A DNA stretch of 52,664 nt, taken from contig NZ_FRFF01000100.1 in NCBI RefSeq assembly GCF_900143625.1, positions 1 to 52,664 of the forward strand, read 5' to 3'. Below, in pieces: positions 42,459-51,382 of the stretch. Position numbers and translations under genes: made by a program. The notes under the pieces are model-generated. The model did no database searches. It was not told where the DNA came from and was given only the letters and a program-made list of their open reading frames with translations. Source of the stretch: Nocardiopsis sp. JB363. Its GTDB lineage: Bacteria; Actinomycetota; Actinomycetes; Streptosporangiales; Streptosporangiaceae. Each line of letters opens with the position of its first letter. Position 1 is the first letter of the stretch.

Positions 42459-45400
42459 TCATGTGGCGGCCTCCACCTCGGCCAGGAGGGTCCCGGCGGT
42501 GGACCGGGGAACGTATCGGGTCGGGGTGATGCCGAGCAGTTCGGCGGCGAGTTCCTCGTTGCCGGTGAACCCCGCGTCGGCGTCCAGGGTCTGATCGCCG
42601 TCCCAGAGCATGAACAGAGCCGAGACGGTGCCGCTCGCCTTGTCGTGGTGCATGTCGTAGTGCGCGGCCATGGGGACGCTGTCGTAGTGCACCCACAGGT
42701 CGTGGCCGGTCATGAACATGTCCAGGTCGAAGGTGACGGTCAGGCCCATGAGTTCGGGCTTGTACCGGTCGTCGATGCCGGCGAAGGCCTCGTCCAGGGC
42801 GACCACGCGCGGGCAGGTGGGGGCGGCCGAGGTGTACAGGGCGTTGGCGGCGGCGAACAGGGGCAGGTGGATGGCGGCGGACTTCTCGCCGCCGGACATC
42901 TGTTCGTGCTTGTTCTTGGTGAGGGTGACCTCGTCCTTGCCGGGCACGGCCAGGCGCAGCTCGAACCGGTACCAGGTGCGGTAGTCCAGCACCGCGGACA
43001 GCACCTGTTTGTGGCCGGCCCGGGGGTGGGCGGCGTGGTAGTCGCGGATCATCTGGCGCAGGACCCCGCGCAACTCCCCCAGGCCACGGGGGCCGAGGCC
43101 GTCACCATCGCGGCCGACCAGGTCGGCGGCCTTGCGCTGGTGGTCGCCGAGCCCGTCGGAGCGGGACCAACGGATGCCCACCCGGGTGCCGGAGGACATG
43201 GGGCGGGCGCGGGTGTCGCGGTCCATGGCGCGCACCAGCTGTTTGGCGGTGCGGACGCGTTCGTGGATCTGTTGGGCGATGCCGCCGAGCAGTTCGTCCT
43301 CCAGGACCCCCTGCTCCTCCTCGCGCAGGAGCGCGCCCTGTTCCTGGACTCGGGCGGCCACGGCCCGGGTGAAGGCGGAGACGGGGGTGCGTCCGTTCTC
43401 GTCGTTGACGTGGACGGTGACCAGGCCGCTGGCCCCGACCTCGTGGTCGACCCGGTAGCCCTCGGCGTCGCCGCCGAGCGCCTCCTGGAAGGTGCGCAGG
43501 GCCTGGGACATGCGGGTTCCGGCGCTCTTGAGCTCGCCGTCGGTGACCTTGGCGGCGCCGACGCGTTCGGTGAAGGCTTCCATCAGCGCGGCGGCGTCGC
43601 CGGGCAGGGTGTCGCGAACCGAGTCGACCTCGCCGGTGAGCAGGCGTTCTGCAGCCTGCTCGGGTGTGGGCCACTGGTCGGGGGCGGGCCAGGTGCCGGA
43701 GGTGTCCACGTCCAGGACCGCGCGCACGGCGGGGCGGGTGAGCGCGGAGAGGGCGGCGGTGTGTTCGAAGAGTGTGCCCAGGGCTTCGGTCAGCGACCGG
43801 CCGCCGCTGTCGCGCAGTGTTTCGGAGCGCACGGCCAGGTCGTGCGCGTCCGAGGCCTCCTTCTCGGCGTCACGGTGTCGTTCGCCGACCTCGCGCAGTT
43901 CGGACTCGGTGTGTTCGAGGCGGTCGAGGAGTTCGCGGGCCGGGGCGTCGATGGCGGCCTCCAGCGTGGCCAGCTCGGCCGTCTCGCGTTCGTGGTCGGC
44001 CCGGCCTCGGTCGAGTTCGGCGCGGTCACCGCTCAGGGCTTCGGTGAGCCGGGCGACGGTGTCGCGGCGTTCGTCGAGGTCGCGGGTGTACTCGGCGATG
44101 TCGGCGCGTGCGTCGTGCAGGGCTCGGGCGGTCTCGGCGAAGGCGTCGAGTGCGGCGGCGACGGCGGCGACGTCCTCGGCGCGGGTGGGCATGGCGCGTT
44201 CGGAGGCCAGGGCCCGGACCTTGCGGCGTTCGGCCTCCACCTGGGCGATGGCGGCGTCGAGTTCGCGGCGGGCCTCGGAGCGGGCGCCACGGGCCGAGGC
44301 CAGGAGGGTGGAGTGGTGTTCGAGGGCGCGCACGGCCTTGGCGACGGCGGTGGCCTCGGGCAGGTCGACGCGGGCGTGGGCGAAGTCCTGGAGTCGTTCG
44401 CCGGCCCGGAGGAGCCGGTCGTCGAGTTCGGCGCATTCGCGGGTGAGTTCGCCGATGCGGGTGTCGCAGACGGCGAGGCGTTCACCGCGTCGCTGGGCGC
44501 GGTTGGTGGCCCCGATGAACTCGGCGACGGGCTTGGGGTGGGCGCCGACCAGTGGGCCCAGGCGGAAGCGGGCGCGGATGTCCACGCCGACCATCACGTC
44601 CGGGGCCGGGGCGTCCGGTGCGCCCGGGGCGTCGTCGCCGGTGGTGAGGGGGATGTCGGCCAGGACGGCGGCGATGACGTCGGTGGGCACGTGTTCCTGG
44701 GTCTCGGGGACCAGGACGTCGGCCAGGGTCGGGCCGGATGGTGCGCGACCCTTGGCCCCGGCGTCGGTGGGCAGCAGGTGGGCGTCGGCCTCGGCCGTGT
44801 CCAACGCCTGCCGGGTGAGCGCGAGGTCGGGGTGGACCCAGGCGGTGAGCAGTCCGGCGGCGTGCAGGGCGCCCTCGATGGCGGCGCCCTGTTCGGCGGG
44901 CAGGTCATCGCGGAAGCGGACCAGCCGCCACAGCGCTGCGCCGGGCCGGTCGGTACGGGGCGCGGGACGCAGCGGGTCCGCGGGTGGGGCGTCGTCGCGT
45001 TCGGCGGCGACGTGGTCGCGTTCGCGCCGGGCCTCGAAGAGTTCGCGACCCAGGCGCTCGCGTTCGGCCTCCAGGGTGTGCACCCGGGCGGCCGCCTCCA
45101 ACCGGTGTTCGTGCACCTGTTCGTCGAAGACCTGGGCGAGAGTGGGGGTGCCGGGTTCGCCGTAGGTGTCCAGGGCGGCGCGCAGGGCCTCGGGGACCTC
45201 GGAGTCCTCCGTCCCGGTGACGTCCCAGCGCCGGGACCAGGCGTCCAGGTCGACGGCGACCGCTCGGCGTCGCTCGGCGAGGTCGCGTTCGGCGGCCTCG
45301 CAGGCGCTCTCGTGTTCGCCGAGGGTCTGCTCGGAACGGGAGGCGGCGGTCTCGGCGCGGCGTCGACCCTCCTCGGCGCGTTCCTGGTCGCGGAGGCGTT

Positions 45401-46721
45401 CACGGACGGCGCGGACGTCGTCGAGACGGGCGCTCGCCCGGGCCTTGGCGGTCTCGGGCAGGTCGTCGCCGGTGTCGACCTCGCCTTCGGCGTCGTGGAC
45501 GAGGCCGGAGCGTTCGGCGGCCCCGACGAGTTCGGCGCGCAGTTCCTCGGCGCGGGCGAGCTCGCGGTCGACCCGGTCGGCGACGCGGGTCGCCTCACCG
45601 CCCAGGCGGGTGATCTCCTCCTCTTGGCCGCGCACCCGGCTCTCCTGAGTGCTGATCCGGCGGGCGCGTTCCTCTTGGCCGGACCTCCTGACCTGGAGGG
45701 CCTGCTGGTCGCGGAGGGTGTCGTGCTGTCGCAGGGTGTCGCGTTCGGCGGTCAACTCGGCGGCGCGCTTGCCCAGTTCCTCGGTTCGGGCGCGGGCCCG
45801 GTCCCGGTCGGTGGAGGCCCGCCGGAGTTCCTCGGCGGCGTCGGCGACGGTGCGGGCGTGGGCGTCGGCCTGTTCGGTGGCGGCCTCGACCCGCAGCAGG
45901 CGGTGGCGTGCGTTGAGGGCCAGGTAGTCGGAGTAGACCTCGCTGAAGGTACTGGCGGCCTCGTGGGAGGCGTTGGCGGCGGCGAAGCGGCTCTGGACGG
46001 CGGAGAGGTTGGCGAAGTCGCGGGCCGCCTGGTCGACGAGGGTCTCATCGAGAGGGCTCAGGCCACCGGTGAGGGTGTGCGAGACCTTCTCGGGGTCCAG
46101 GTCCTTGGCCAACAGGGGGCGGCGCAGGGCCAGCAACAGGTCCAGGAGTTGGACGTAGCGATCGCCCAGCCCGAACAGGCGGGCGTCCACGGCCCGGCGG
46201 TAGTCGGCGGCGCTGTTGTGGTGGGCGTCCTCGCCCAGAGCGGTCTTGAGCTGGCGTTCGGTGAGGGGTCGGTCGTCGGTGGACAGCAGCCCGAAGTCCA
46301 CCCCCAGGCGCAGGTCGGTGACGAAGAAGGAGGGGGTGACGCCGTCGCGATGGCGGTGGGCGCGCAGACCGATGATGAGGGTGACGGTCTCGGGGTCCCC
46401 GCCCTCCTCGTCCCGTTCGGTCTCGTCGCGTTCGCGGGCGAACTCCATCCACACGTAGCCGTAGGCGGACTCGTCGCCCCGGTAGAGCAGGTTGGACTTC
46501 ATGGTGCGGTTCTGGCCGCTGAAGGGGTCGAGCCGGCGGGCGTCGGTGTAGCCGTCCAGGATGAAGGGGAATAGGACCTCCAGCGCCTTGGTCTTGCCCG
46601 AACCGTTGTGTCCGCGCAGCACCAGACGCCCGTCGGCGAAGGCGAACTCCTCATCGAGGTAGTCCCAGATGTTGACGATCCCCGCCCGGTTGGGTCGGAA
46701 ACGGTCGCTCCTGCGGATCAT
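42459..46721 (-). CDS. jetC: Wadjet type II SMC-like ATPase JetC (TIGR02680)
   Basis: A 1420-aa MukB-like SMC protein. Walker A is GHNGSGKT (37-44), long coiled coils fill most of the middle, and near the C-terminus come the signature SGGEK (about 1274) and Walker B VVALDEAF (about 1304-1311). JetC with the kleisin JetA and KITE-like JetB forms a loop-extruding complex that recognises small circular plasmids, normally for cutting by JetD. The ATG overlaps the jetB stop. It is the last gene of the operon here; no JetD (TIGR02679/DUF2399, Toprim-like) follows or precedes it. Very GC-rich, giving long false frames on the other strand. Confidence 0.92.
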   Translation of the reverse strand: MIRRSDRFRPNRAGIVNIWDYLDEEFAFADGRLVLRGHNGSGKTKALEVLFPFILDGYTDARRLDPFSGQNRTMKSNLLYRGDESAYGYVWMEFARERDETERDEEGGDPETVTLIIGLRAHRHRDGVTPSFFVTDLRLGVDFGLLSTDDRPLTERQLKTALGEDAHHNSAADYRRAVDARLFGLGDRYVQLLDLLLALRRPLLAKDLDPEKVSHTLTGGLSPLDETLVDQAARDFANLSAVQSRFAAANASHEAASTFSEVYSDYLALNARHRLLRVEAATEQADAHARTVADAAEELRRASTDRDRARARTEELGKRAAELTAERDTLRQHDTLRDQQALQVRRSGQEERARRISTQESRVRGQEEEITRLGGEATRVADRVDRELARAEELRAELVGAAERSGLVHDAEGEVDTGDDLPETAKARASARLDDVRAVRERLRDQERAEEGRRRAETAASRSEQTLGEHESACEAAERDLAERRRAVAVDLDAWSRRWDVTGTEDSEVPEALRAALDTYGEPGTPTLAQVFDEQVHEHRLEAAARVHTLEAERERLGRELFEARRERDHVAAERDDAPPADPLRPAPRTDRPGAALWRLVRFRDDLPAEQGAAIEGALHAAGLLTAWVHPDLALTRQALDTAEADAHLLPTDAGAKGRAPSGPTLADVLVPETQEHVPTDVIAAVLADIPLTTGDDAPGAPDAPAPDVMVGVDIRARFRLGPLVGAHPKPVAEFIGATNRAQRRGERLAVCDTRIGELTRECAELDDRLLRAGERLQDFAHARVDLPEATAVAKAVRALEHHSTLLASARGARSEARRELDAAIAQVEAERRKVRALASERAMPTRAEDVAAVAAALDAFAETARALHDARADIAEYTRDLDERRDTVARLTEALSGDRAELDRGRADHERETAELATLEAAIDAPARELLDRLEHTESELREVGERHRDAEKEASDAHDLAVRSETLRDSGGRSLTEALGTLFEHTAALSALTRPAVRAVLDVDTSGTWPAPDQWPTPEQAAERLLTGEVDSVRDTLPGDAAALMEAFTERVGAAKVTDGELKSAGTRMSQALRTFQEALGGDAEGYRVDHEVGASGLVTVHVNDENGRTPVSAFTRAVAARVQEQGALLREEEQGVLEDELLGGIAQQIHERVRTAKQLVRAMDRDTRARPMSSGTRVGIRWSRSDGLGDHQRKAADLVGRDGDGLGPRGLGELRGVLRQMIRDYHAAHPRAGHKQVLSAVLDYRTWYRFELRLAVPGKDEVTLTKNKHEQMSGGEKSAAIHLPLFAAANALYTSAAPTCPRVVALDEAFAGIDDRYKPELMGLTVTFDLDMFMTGHDLWVHYDSVPMAAHYDMHHDKASGTVSALFMLWDGDQTLDADAGFTGNEELAAELLGITPTRYVPRSTAGTLLAEVEAAT

Positions 46722-48133
46722 GGTGCGGTGTCCTCGGTTCCTGGATCGGACGTGGTGTCGGTGTCGGTATCGGTAGCCGGGTCGAGGGGGCCGAAGGGGA
46801 GCAGGCCGGTGTCGGGGCGTTCGGGCAGCGCCCCTCGGATGTTGCGGTAGCGCAGCGCGGCGGGGGTGACCAGGACCCCGCCCGGGACCGGCCGCACCAG
46901 TGACAGGTCGGACAGCAGGTCCAGCGCGGCGTCCAGCAGACCGTGGGGGTCGCGCTGCCAGGCGACGGTGAAGGAGGCGGCGCCGAACTCCTCGAACAGG
47001 TCGGCGACCATCTCCTCCAGGCGTTCGCGTTCCACCAGGGGCGCGGGGGCCGGTTCGTTCGGTCGTGGCGGGTCCTCGGAGCGGTCCCAGGCGAGTTCGG
47101 CCACGACCGCGTCCCGGGGCAGCCCGGCGTCGACCCGACCGACCAGGTCGGTCTGCTCGTGCACGGGGCCGTGGGCCGGCAGGTGGGTCAGGGCGGCCCA
47201 GGACTCCTCGAAGTGGTTGGCGACCTGGGCCAGGAGCAGCCCGGCCGCGCGGGTCACCGCCCCTCCCCTGCCGGGAAAGGCACGGTCGGTGAAGGTCCCG
47301 GCGGAGTCGGCCAGCAGCACGCCCTCGGCCCGCCGTTCCGGTTTGAGGCCGGTCAGGCGCGCCACCTCCTCGACCGGACCCTTGGCGCGCAGGACGGCGG
47401 CGACCTCGGGTTCGACGTCGGTGTAGTAGACCACCGGGTACTCCACCAGCAGGCGGCGGGCGCGTTGGGCCACGCGTTCGGGGGCGGCGTCCGGTCCGAG
47501 GGGGTCGTTGAGGAGACCGGCGGCGCTGTGCAGGTGTTGGACCGGCCGACTGGGGCGGAAGAGGATCTCGCAGGTCTCGTGGTCGATGTCGAACAGGGCG
47601 TCGGCGTGTTCGCCACCGCGCGCCCAGGCCTCGACCGAACCGTCGGACAGGTGCAGGGCGCCGCGTTCCAGTAGCCAGTGGGCCACGTCGACCAGCGCGG
47701 CCTTGTGGGTGGAGTCGGTGGGGTCGTAGCCCAGGCCCTGGATGTCGTTGGCCGAGGGGGTGAAGCGGCGGACCAGGTCACCGAGGCTGATCTCGACCTG
47801 GGAGCGTTGGAAGGAGGCCAGGACCAGGCACAGGTAGGCCAGACGTCGCCGGTCGAAGGGGCGCCCCTTGCGCGCGAAGACCTGGCGCTGGGTGGGGTCG
47901 AGCAGGTCGAGTTCACGCACCAGCCGCACGTGGTCGGTGGTGGCGATGAGCCGGTAGCCGAACAGTACGCGCAGGTCCTCGGCCATCTGGTCGGCCCAGA
48001 AGAGGACCTGGTCGAGCACGCCGGGACGTGGTCGGGCGGCGGTGATGACGTCGCAGGTCAGGACGCGTCGCACGGCCTGTTGGTAGGTGCCCAGGTCCAC
48101 ATCCGGAACGCGCGGGCGGGTGGCCTTGGCCAT
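46718..48133 (-). CDS. jetB: Wadjet type II JetB (TIGR02678)
   Basis: A 471-aa MukE/KITE-like protein. Recognisable family stretches include QAVRRVLTCDVITAARP, ATTDHVRLVRELD, DPTQRQVFARKGRPFDRRR, RLLVEYPVVYY and NHFEESW. A low-complexity DTDTDTT tail ends the protein. In Wadjet, JetB bridges the JetA kleisin and the JetC heads. The start is ATG 48133 overlapping the jetA stop (TGATG; a GTG one codon upstream is possible), and the 3' end overlaps jetC by four bases. Confidence 0.88.
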   Translation of the reverse strand: MAKATRPRVPDVDLGTYQQAVRRVLTCDVITAARPRPGVLDQVLFWADQMAEDLRVLFGYRLIATTDHVRLVRELDLLDPTQRQVFARKGRPFDRRRLAYLCLVLASFQRSQVEISLGDLVRRFTPSANDIQGLGYDPTDSTHKAALVDVAHWLLERGALHLSDGSVEAWARGGEHADALFDIDHETCEILFRPSRPVQHLHSAAGLLNDPLGPDAAPERVAQRARRLLVEYPVVYYTDVEPEVAAVLRAKGPVEEVARLTGLKPERRAEGVLLADSAGTFTDRAFPGRGGAVTRAAGLLLAQVANHFEESWAALTHLPAHGPVHEQTDLVGRVDAGLPRDAVVAELAWDRSEDPPRPNEPAPAPLVERERLEEMVADLFEEFGAASFTVAWQRDPHGLLDAALDLLSDLSLVRPVPGGVLVTPAALRYRNIRGALPERPDTGLLPFGPLDPATDTDTDTTSDPGTEDTAP

Positions 48134-49710
48134 CACTTCCCCTTCCTGGCGGCGAGTTCGAGGCGGAACCCGGGCAGGTGCAGGTCGCCTTGGACGGTGC
48201 GCACGGTGGCGCCCCGGTCGCTGGGCACGAGCCGCACCAGTGTTCCCGCGTCGTCCCCGGTGGCCGAGCTCATGCGTCCGGCGACCACCGACCTGGATTC
48301 CAGGGCCTTGGTGACCAGGCGCAGCAGGACCCGGGTGTCACTGTCGTCCAGGACGCGGTCGTGCGCGCCGTCGTCGACCAAGCGTTGGGCGGAGGCGCGT
48401 TCGGTCTCGCGGTCCTCGCGTTGGCGGCGGCGCAGTTCGGTGCGGGCGCCCCGGTCCCGGCGGACCGGTTTGGGCACTCCCGGGGTGGGCGAGCGGTCGT
48501 TGCGGAACAGGGTCACCGAGACCTCCACCCCGGCGGCGTCGTGCCAGGAGTCGGAGGGCGAGAACTCGTCGCCGTCCTCGTGGGCCACGCCCAGGTGGCG
48601 GGCGGAGCGGGTGTTGAACGCGGCGCCCATGAGCGCGTGGGCGGCGCCGTCGTCGGGGGTGTCGAACACCCAGGCGGCCAGGTGGCGCAGCTGGGTGGAA
48701 CGGTTGACGCCGCCGCGTTGGGCCTCGGTGATCTGGCGCAGGAGCGCGACCACGCCGGAGACGGCCGAGCGGGTGGCCTGCCCGAGTTCGGCGGACCGGG
48801 TGGGCGCCCCGTCCTCGGTGGCGAACCAGGCGCGCAGGGCCCGCCAGCGCCGACCCCAGTCCTCCAGGCGTTCGGAGCGGTCCATGAAGAGGCGTTCGTC
48901 GGCGTCGACCGCGCGGGAGAGCAGGGTGGTCAGGCCGGTGGCCTCGACCTCGTGGACGGCCTGGTCCAGGCGGGGCAGGTAGCGGTCCAGTTCGGCCATG
49001 AAGTCGGACATGTGGACGAGCAGGGCGTTCTTGTGGCGCAGGAAGACCTCGGGTGAGGCCTCCGTGGAGCGCAGGATCTCTCCCAGGGTGACGTGGAACT
49101 GGGCGGAGCGGCGTCCCATGTCCTCCATGACCGAGTCCAGACGGGCCAGGCGGCGGTAGACGTCCTCGACCCGGCCGGTGCGGTTGGCCTCGGCGAGGGC
49201 GCCGAGGTCCTCCAGCACGTCGGAGAAGACCAGGCGGGACAGGTTGACGTCCTCCACCCGGGCGCCCAGGACCCCTTCGACGGCCCGGTAGGCGCGGTAG
49301 CCGAGCTCGCTGAACTGGTAGACGGACTGGCGGTTGCGGTAGCTGGCCAGGGTGCCGGCGCGGGAGGCGTCGTCGAAGCGGTGCACGACGCCGTCGGTGG
49401 CGAGTTCGTCGAGCCGCCTGCGCAGTTCGGGGGCGGCCACGACCGGTGCGTCGGGGTGGTGCGCGGCGAGTTCGCGCAGGGTCGACTCGACCTCGTGCGC
49501 GCCGACCTGGACTTGGTGGACCTCGCGGCGCCGGTCCACGGCGCGCAGGATCCACAGGTAGGTGACGTGGTCGTCGCGCCGGGTGAAGTTGAACAGGCGG
49601 AAGCGGTCGCTGACGGCGAGCGCGTCCAGATCCAGCGCCGCGCGTTCGACCACAGCTTCCACCCCCGTGTTCTCGTGGCTCTTGTCCGCACCCCCGTGTG
49701 CGAACACCAC
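48133..49710 (-). CDS. jetA: Wadjet type II JetA (TIGR02677)
   Basis: A 525-aa MukF-like kleisin, first gene of the Wadjet operon. The N-terminal winged-helix region starts at DRFRLFNFTRRDDHVTYLW; the centre has SYRNRQSVYQFSELGYRAYRAVE and LHVTLGEI-like helices; the C-terminal part carries charged helices (RRRQREDRETERAS). The frame opens at a GTG (49710), but GGGGGTGG just before GTG 49653 offers a better start. The upstream gap is shared with a divergent Mrr-like nuclease gene. Confidence 0.88.
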   Translation of the reverse strand: MVFAHGGADKSHENTGVEAVVERAALDLDALAVSDRFRLFNFTRRDDHVTYLWILRAVDRRREVHQVQVGAHEVESTLRELAAHHPDAPVVAAPELRRRLDELATDGVVHRFDDASRAGTLASYRNRQSVYQFSELGYRAYRAVEGVLGARVEDVNLSRLVFSDVLEDLGALAEANRTGRVEDVYRRLARLDSVMEDMGRRSAQFHVTLGEILRSTEASPEVFLRHKNALLVHMSDFMAELDRYLPRLDQAVHEVEATGLTTLLSRAVDADERLFMDRSERLEDWGRRWRALRAWFATEDGAPTRSAELGQATRSAVSGVVALLRQITEAQRGGVNRSTQLRHLAAWVFDTPDDGAAHALMGAAFNTRSARHLGVAHEDGDEFSPSDSWHDAAGVEVSVTLFRNDRSPTPGVPKPVRRDRGARTELRRRQREDRETERASAQRLVDDGAHDRVLDDSDTRVLLRLVTKALESRSVVAGRMSSATGDDAGTLVRLVPSDRGATVRTVQGDLHLPGFRLELAARKGK

Positions 49711-49833
49711 GCCTGGGCCATTGTGGCAGTGAGCGGGGACGGTCCGTTCCCGCTCCCTCGGGGAGCGCCGGGGGAATGTCGGTGCCTCATGCGATGATGT
49801 GGCCCGCTATGTCCCCCACCCCCTGGGAAGAAC

Positions 49834-50460
49834 GTGACTGTACGGCGAAGTCGGCGCGGGCGGCGAGGGCGACGGTGGGTCCGATGGCTCCGGGGTGCGC
49901 TTCCCCTGACCCTGGTGCTGCTCCTGCTGGGCCTGGGGTGGCTGCGCGACAACGCCGATCGCCCACTCGTGTGGCTGCTCATCGCCCTGGTGACGGTGCT
50001 CGTGGTGGCCGCGGCGGGCTGGTGGGCATGGACGCGGCTGCGGCGGGCCCGGGAGCGGTGGATCGTCTCGCGTACCGGCATCGCGGGGATCGACACGATG
50101 TCCGGGATCGAGTTCGAGCAGTACGTGGCGCGGCTGCTGCGCACCCACGGGTACACGCGGGTGACGGTGGTCGGTGGGGCCTCCGACGGTGGGGTGGACC
50201 TGCGCGCGCAGACCCCCGACGGAAGAGCGTTGGCCGTGCAGTGCAAGCGCTGGCGCAAGCCGGTTCCACCCAACGAGGTTCGAGCCTTCCTCGGCGCGCT
50301 GACCGGAGGGCACCGCGGCTACCTGGGGATGTTCGTCGCCTCCAACGGGTTCACCAGGGAGGCCGTGCGCGAGGCCGGTGACGGGATGGTCCTGGTGGAC
50401 CGGCACGGGCTGGGTCTGTGGATGGCCGGTGAGCGCGCCCCGGACCTGCCACCGGGATGA
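49834..50460 (+). CDS. Membrane-anchored Mrr-like restriction endonuclease (paralogue)
   Basis: A 208-aa protein with a very basic N-terminus, two membrane helices (about 21-37 and 44-62) and an Mrr domain: IEFEQYVARLLR, GGASDGGVDL with the catalytic Asp, VQCKRW, VRAFLGAL and GFTREAV. Its nuclease domain is closely similar to that of the gene at 39776 (shared VTVVGGA, VQCKRW, MVLVD), so the pair probably arose by duplication. The GTG at 49834 follows GGGAAGAAC; an ATG at 49809 is out of frame. It is divergent from jetA across 123 nt, so it might be co-regulated with Wadjet. Confidence 0.83.
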   Translation: MTVRRSRRGRRGRRWVRWLRGALPLTLVLLLLGLGWLRDNADRPLVWLLIALVTVLVVAAAGWWAWTRLRRARERWIVSRTGIAGIDTMSGIEFEQYVARLLRTHGYTRVTVVGGASDGGVDLRAQTPDGRALAVQCKRWRKPVPPNEVRAFLGALTGGHRGYLGMFVASNGFTREAVREAGDGMVLVDRHGLGLWMAGERAPDLPPG

Positions 50461-50473
50461 GGCCGACCCGGGG

Positions 50474-51382
50474 TCACTTGGTGGCGGCGAACGCCCCTTG
50501 GACGAAGTAGCGCTGGAAGGCGAAGAACACCAGCAGCGGCACCAGCATGGACAGGAACGCGCCGGAGGCCAGCACGTCGACATTGGTGCCGAACTGGCGC
50601 AGATGGGAGCGCAGCGCCACGGTCAACGGCGCCGAGTCCGGGCTGGTCAGGACCAGGGCGACGAGCATGTCGTTCCACACCCACAGGAACTGGAAGACCG
50701 CGAGGGAGGCCAGGGCGGGCCGGGCCACCGGCAGGACCACCTTGCGGAAGATCCGCCACTCGCGGGCCCCATCCATGCGGGCCGCTTCGAGCAGGTCCCG
50801 TGGGATGCCCACGAAGAAGTTGCGCAGGAGGAACACCGCGAAGGGCAGTCCGAAGGCCACGTGGAACAGGACGGCGCCGGTGATGGAACCGAAGACGCCC
50901 AGGGCCCCGTACAGCTGGGAGATGGGGATGAGGGCGGCCTGGACGGGCAGGACCAGCAGGCCGACCACGGCGACCATGATCCAGTCGCGTCCGGGGAAGT
51001 CCATCCAGACCAGGGCGTAGGCGGCCAGCGCCCCGATCCCCACGACCAGGAGCGTGGACGGCACCGAGATGTAGACGGTGTTGAGGAACGAGCGGAGGAC
51101 GACGTCGTCCTCGACCAGGCTCCGATAGTTGGCCAGGGTCAGCTCGGTGGGTTTGAGCAGGGCCGTCCACCAGCCGCTGTTGGTGTTGTCGGCCCCCGAG
51201 CGCAGTGACACCAGGAGCAGGCCCACGAGCGGGACCATCCAGAACAGGGCCACGGTGACCAGGAGGAACTGCGCGACACCCGATCCCGACCGGGCCACCA
51301 AACGGGCGGCCGGGCCGCGGCGTGGGGCACCGGTGACGGAGACCTCGACGACCGAGGGCGACTTCTTGGCCGGGGTGGTCAT
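50474..51382 (-). CDS. Carbohydrate ABC transporter permease, MalG type
   Basis: A 302-aa CUT1-family permease with six membrane helices. The cytoplasmic EAA loop is EAARMDGAREWRIFRKVVLP (about 196-215), which docks on the ATPase subunit. The ATG overlaps the stop of the upstream permease gene. The binding protein and ATPase are not in the window; in this family the ATPase is often shared (MsiK-like). The sugar is unknown. It marks the return to ordinary metabolic genes. Confidence 0.93.
   Translation of the reverse strand: MTTPAKKSPSVVEVSVTGAPRRGPAARLVARSGSGVAQFLLVTVALFWMVPLVGLLLVSLRSGADNTNSGWWTALLKPTELTLANYRSLVEDDVVLRSFLNTVYISVPSTLLVVGIGALAAYALVWMDFPGRDWIMVAVVGLLVLPVQAALIPISQLYGALGVFGSITGAVLFHVAFGLPFAVFLLRNFFVGIPRDLLEAARMDGAREWRIFRKVVLPVARPALASLAVFQFLWVWNDMLVALVLTSPDSAPLTVALRSHLRQFGTNVDVLASGAFLSMLVPLLVFFAFQRYFVQGAFAATK

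Noticed and set aside
42078..46574. A 1498-codon plus-strand frame
   Set aside because: It lies wholly opposite jetC. The Gly/Val/Gln-rich translation has no domains and is the usual antisense shadow in high-GC DNA.
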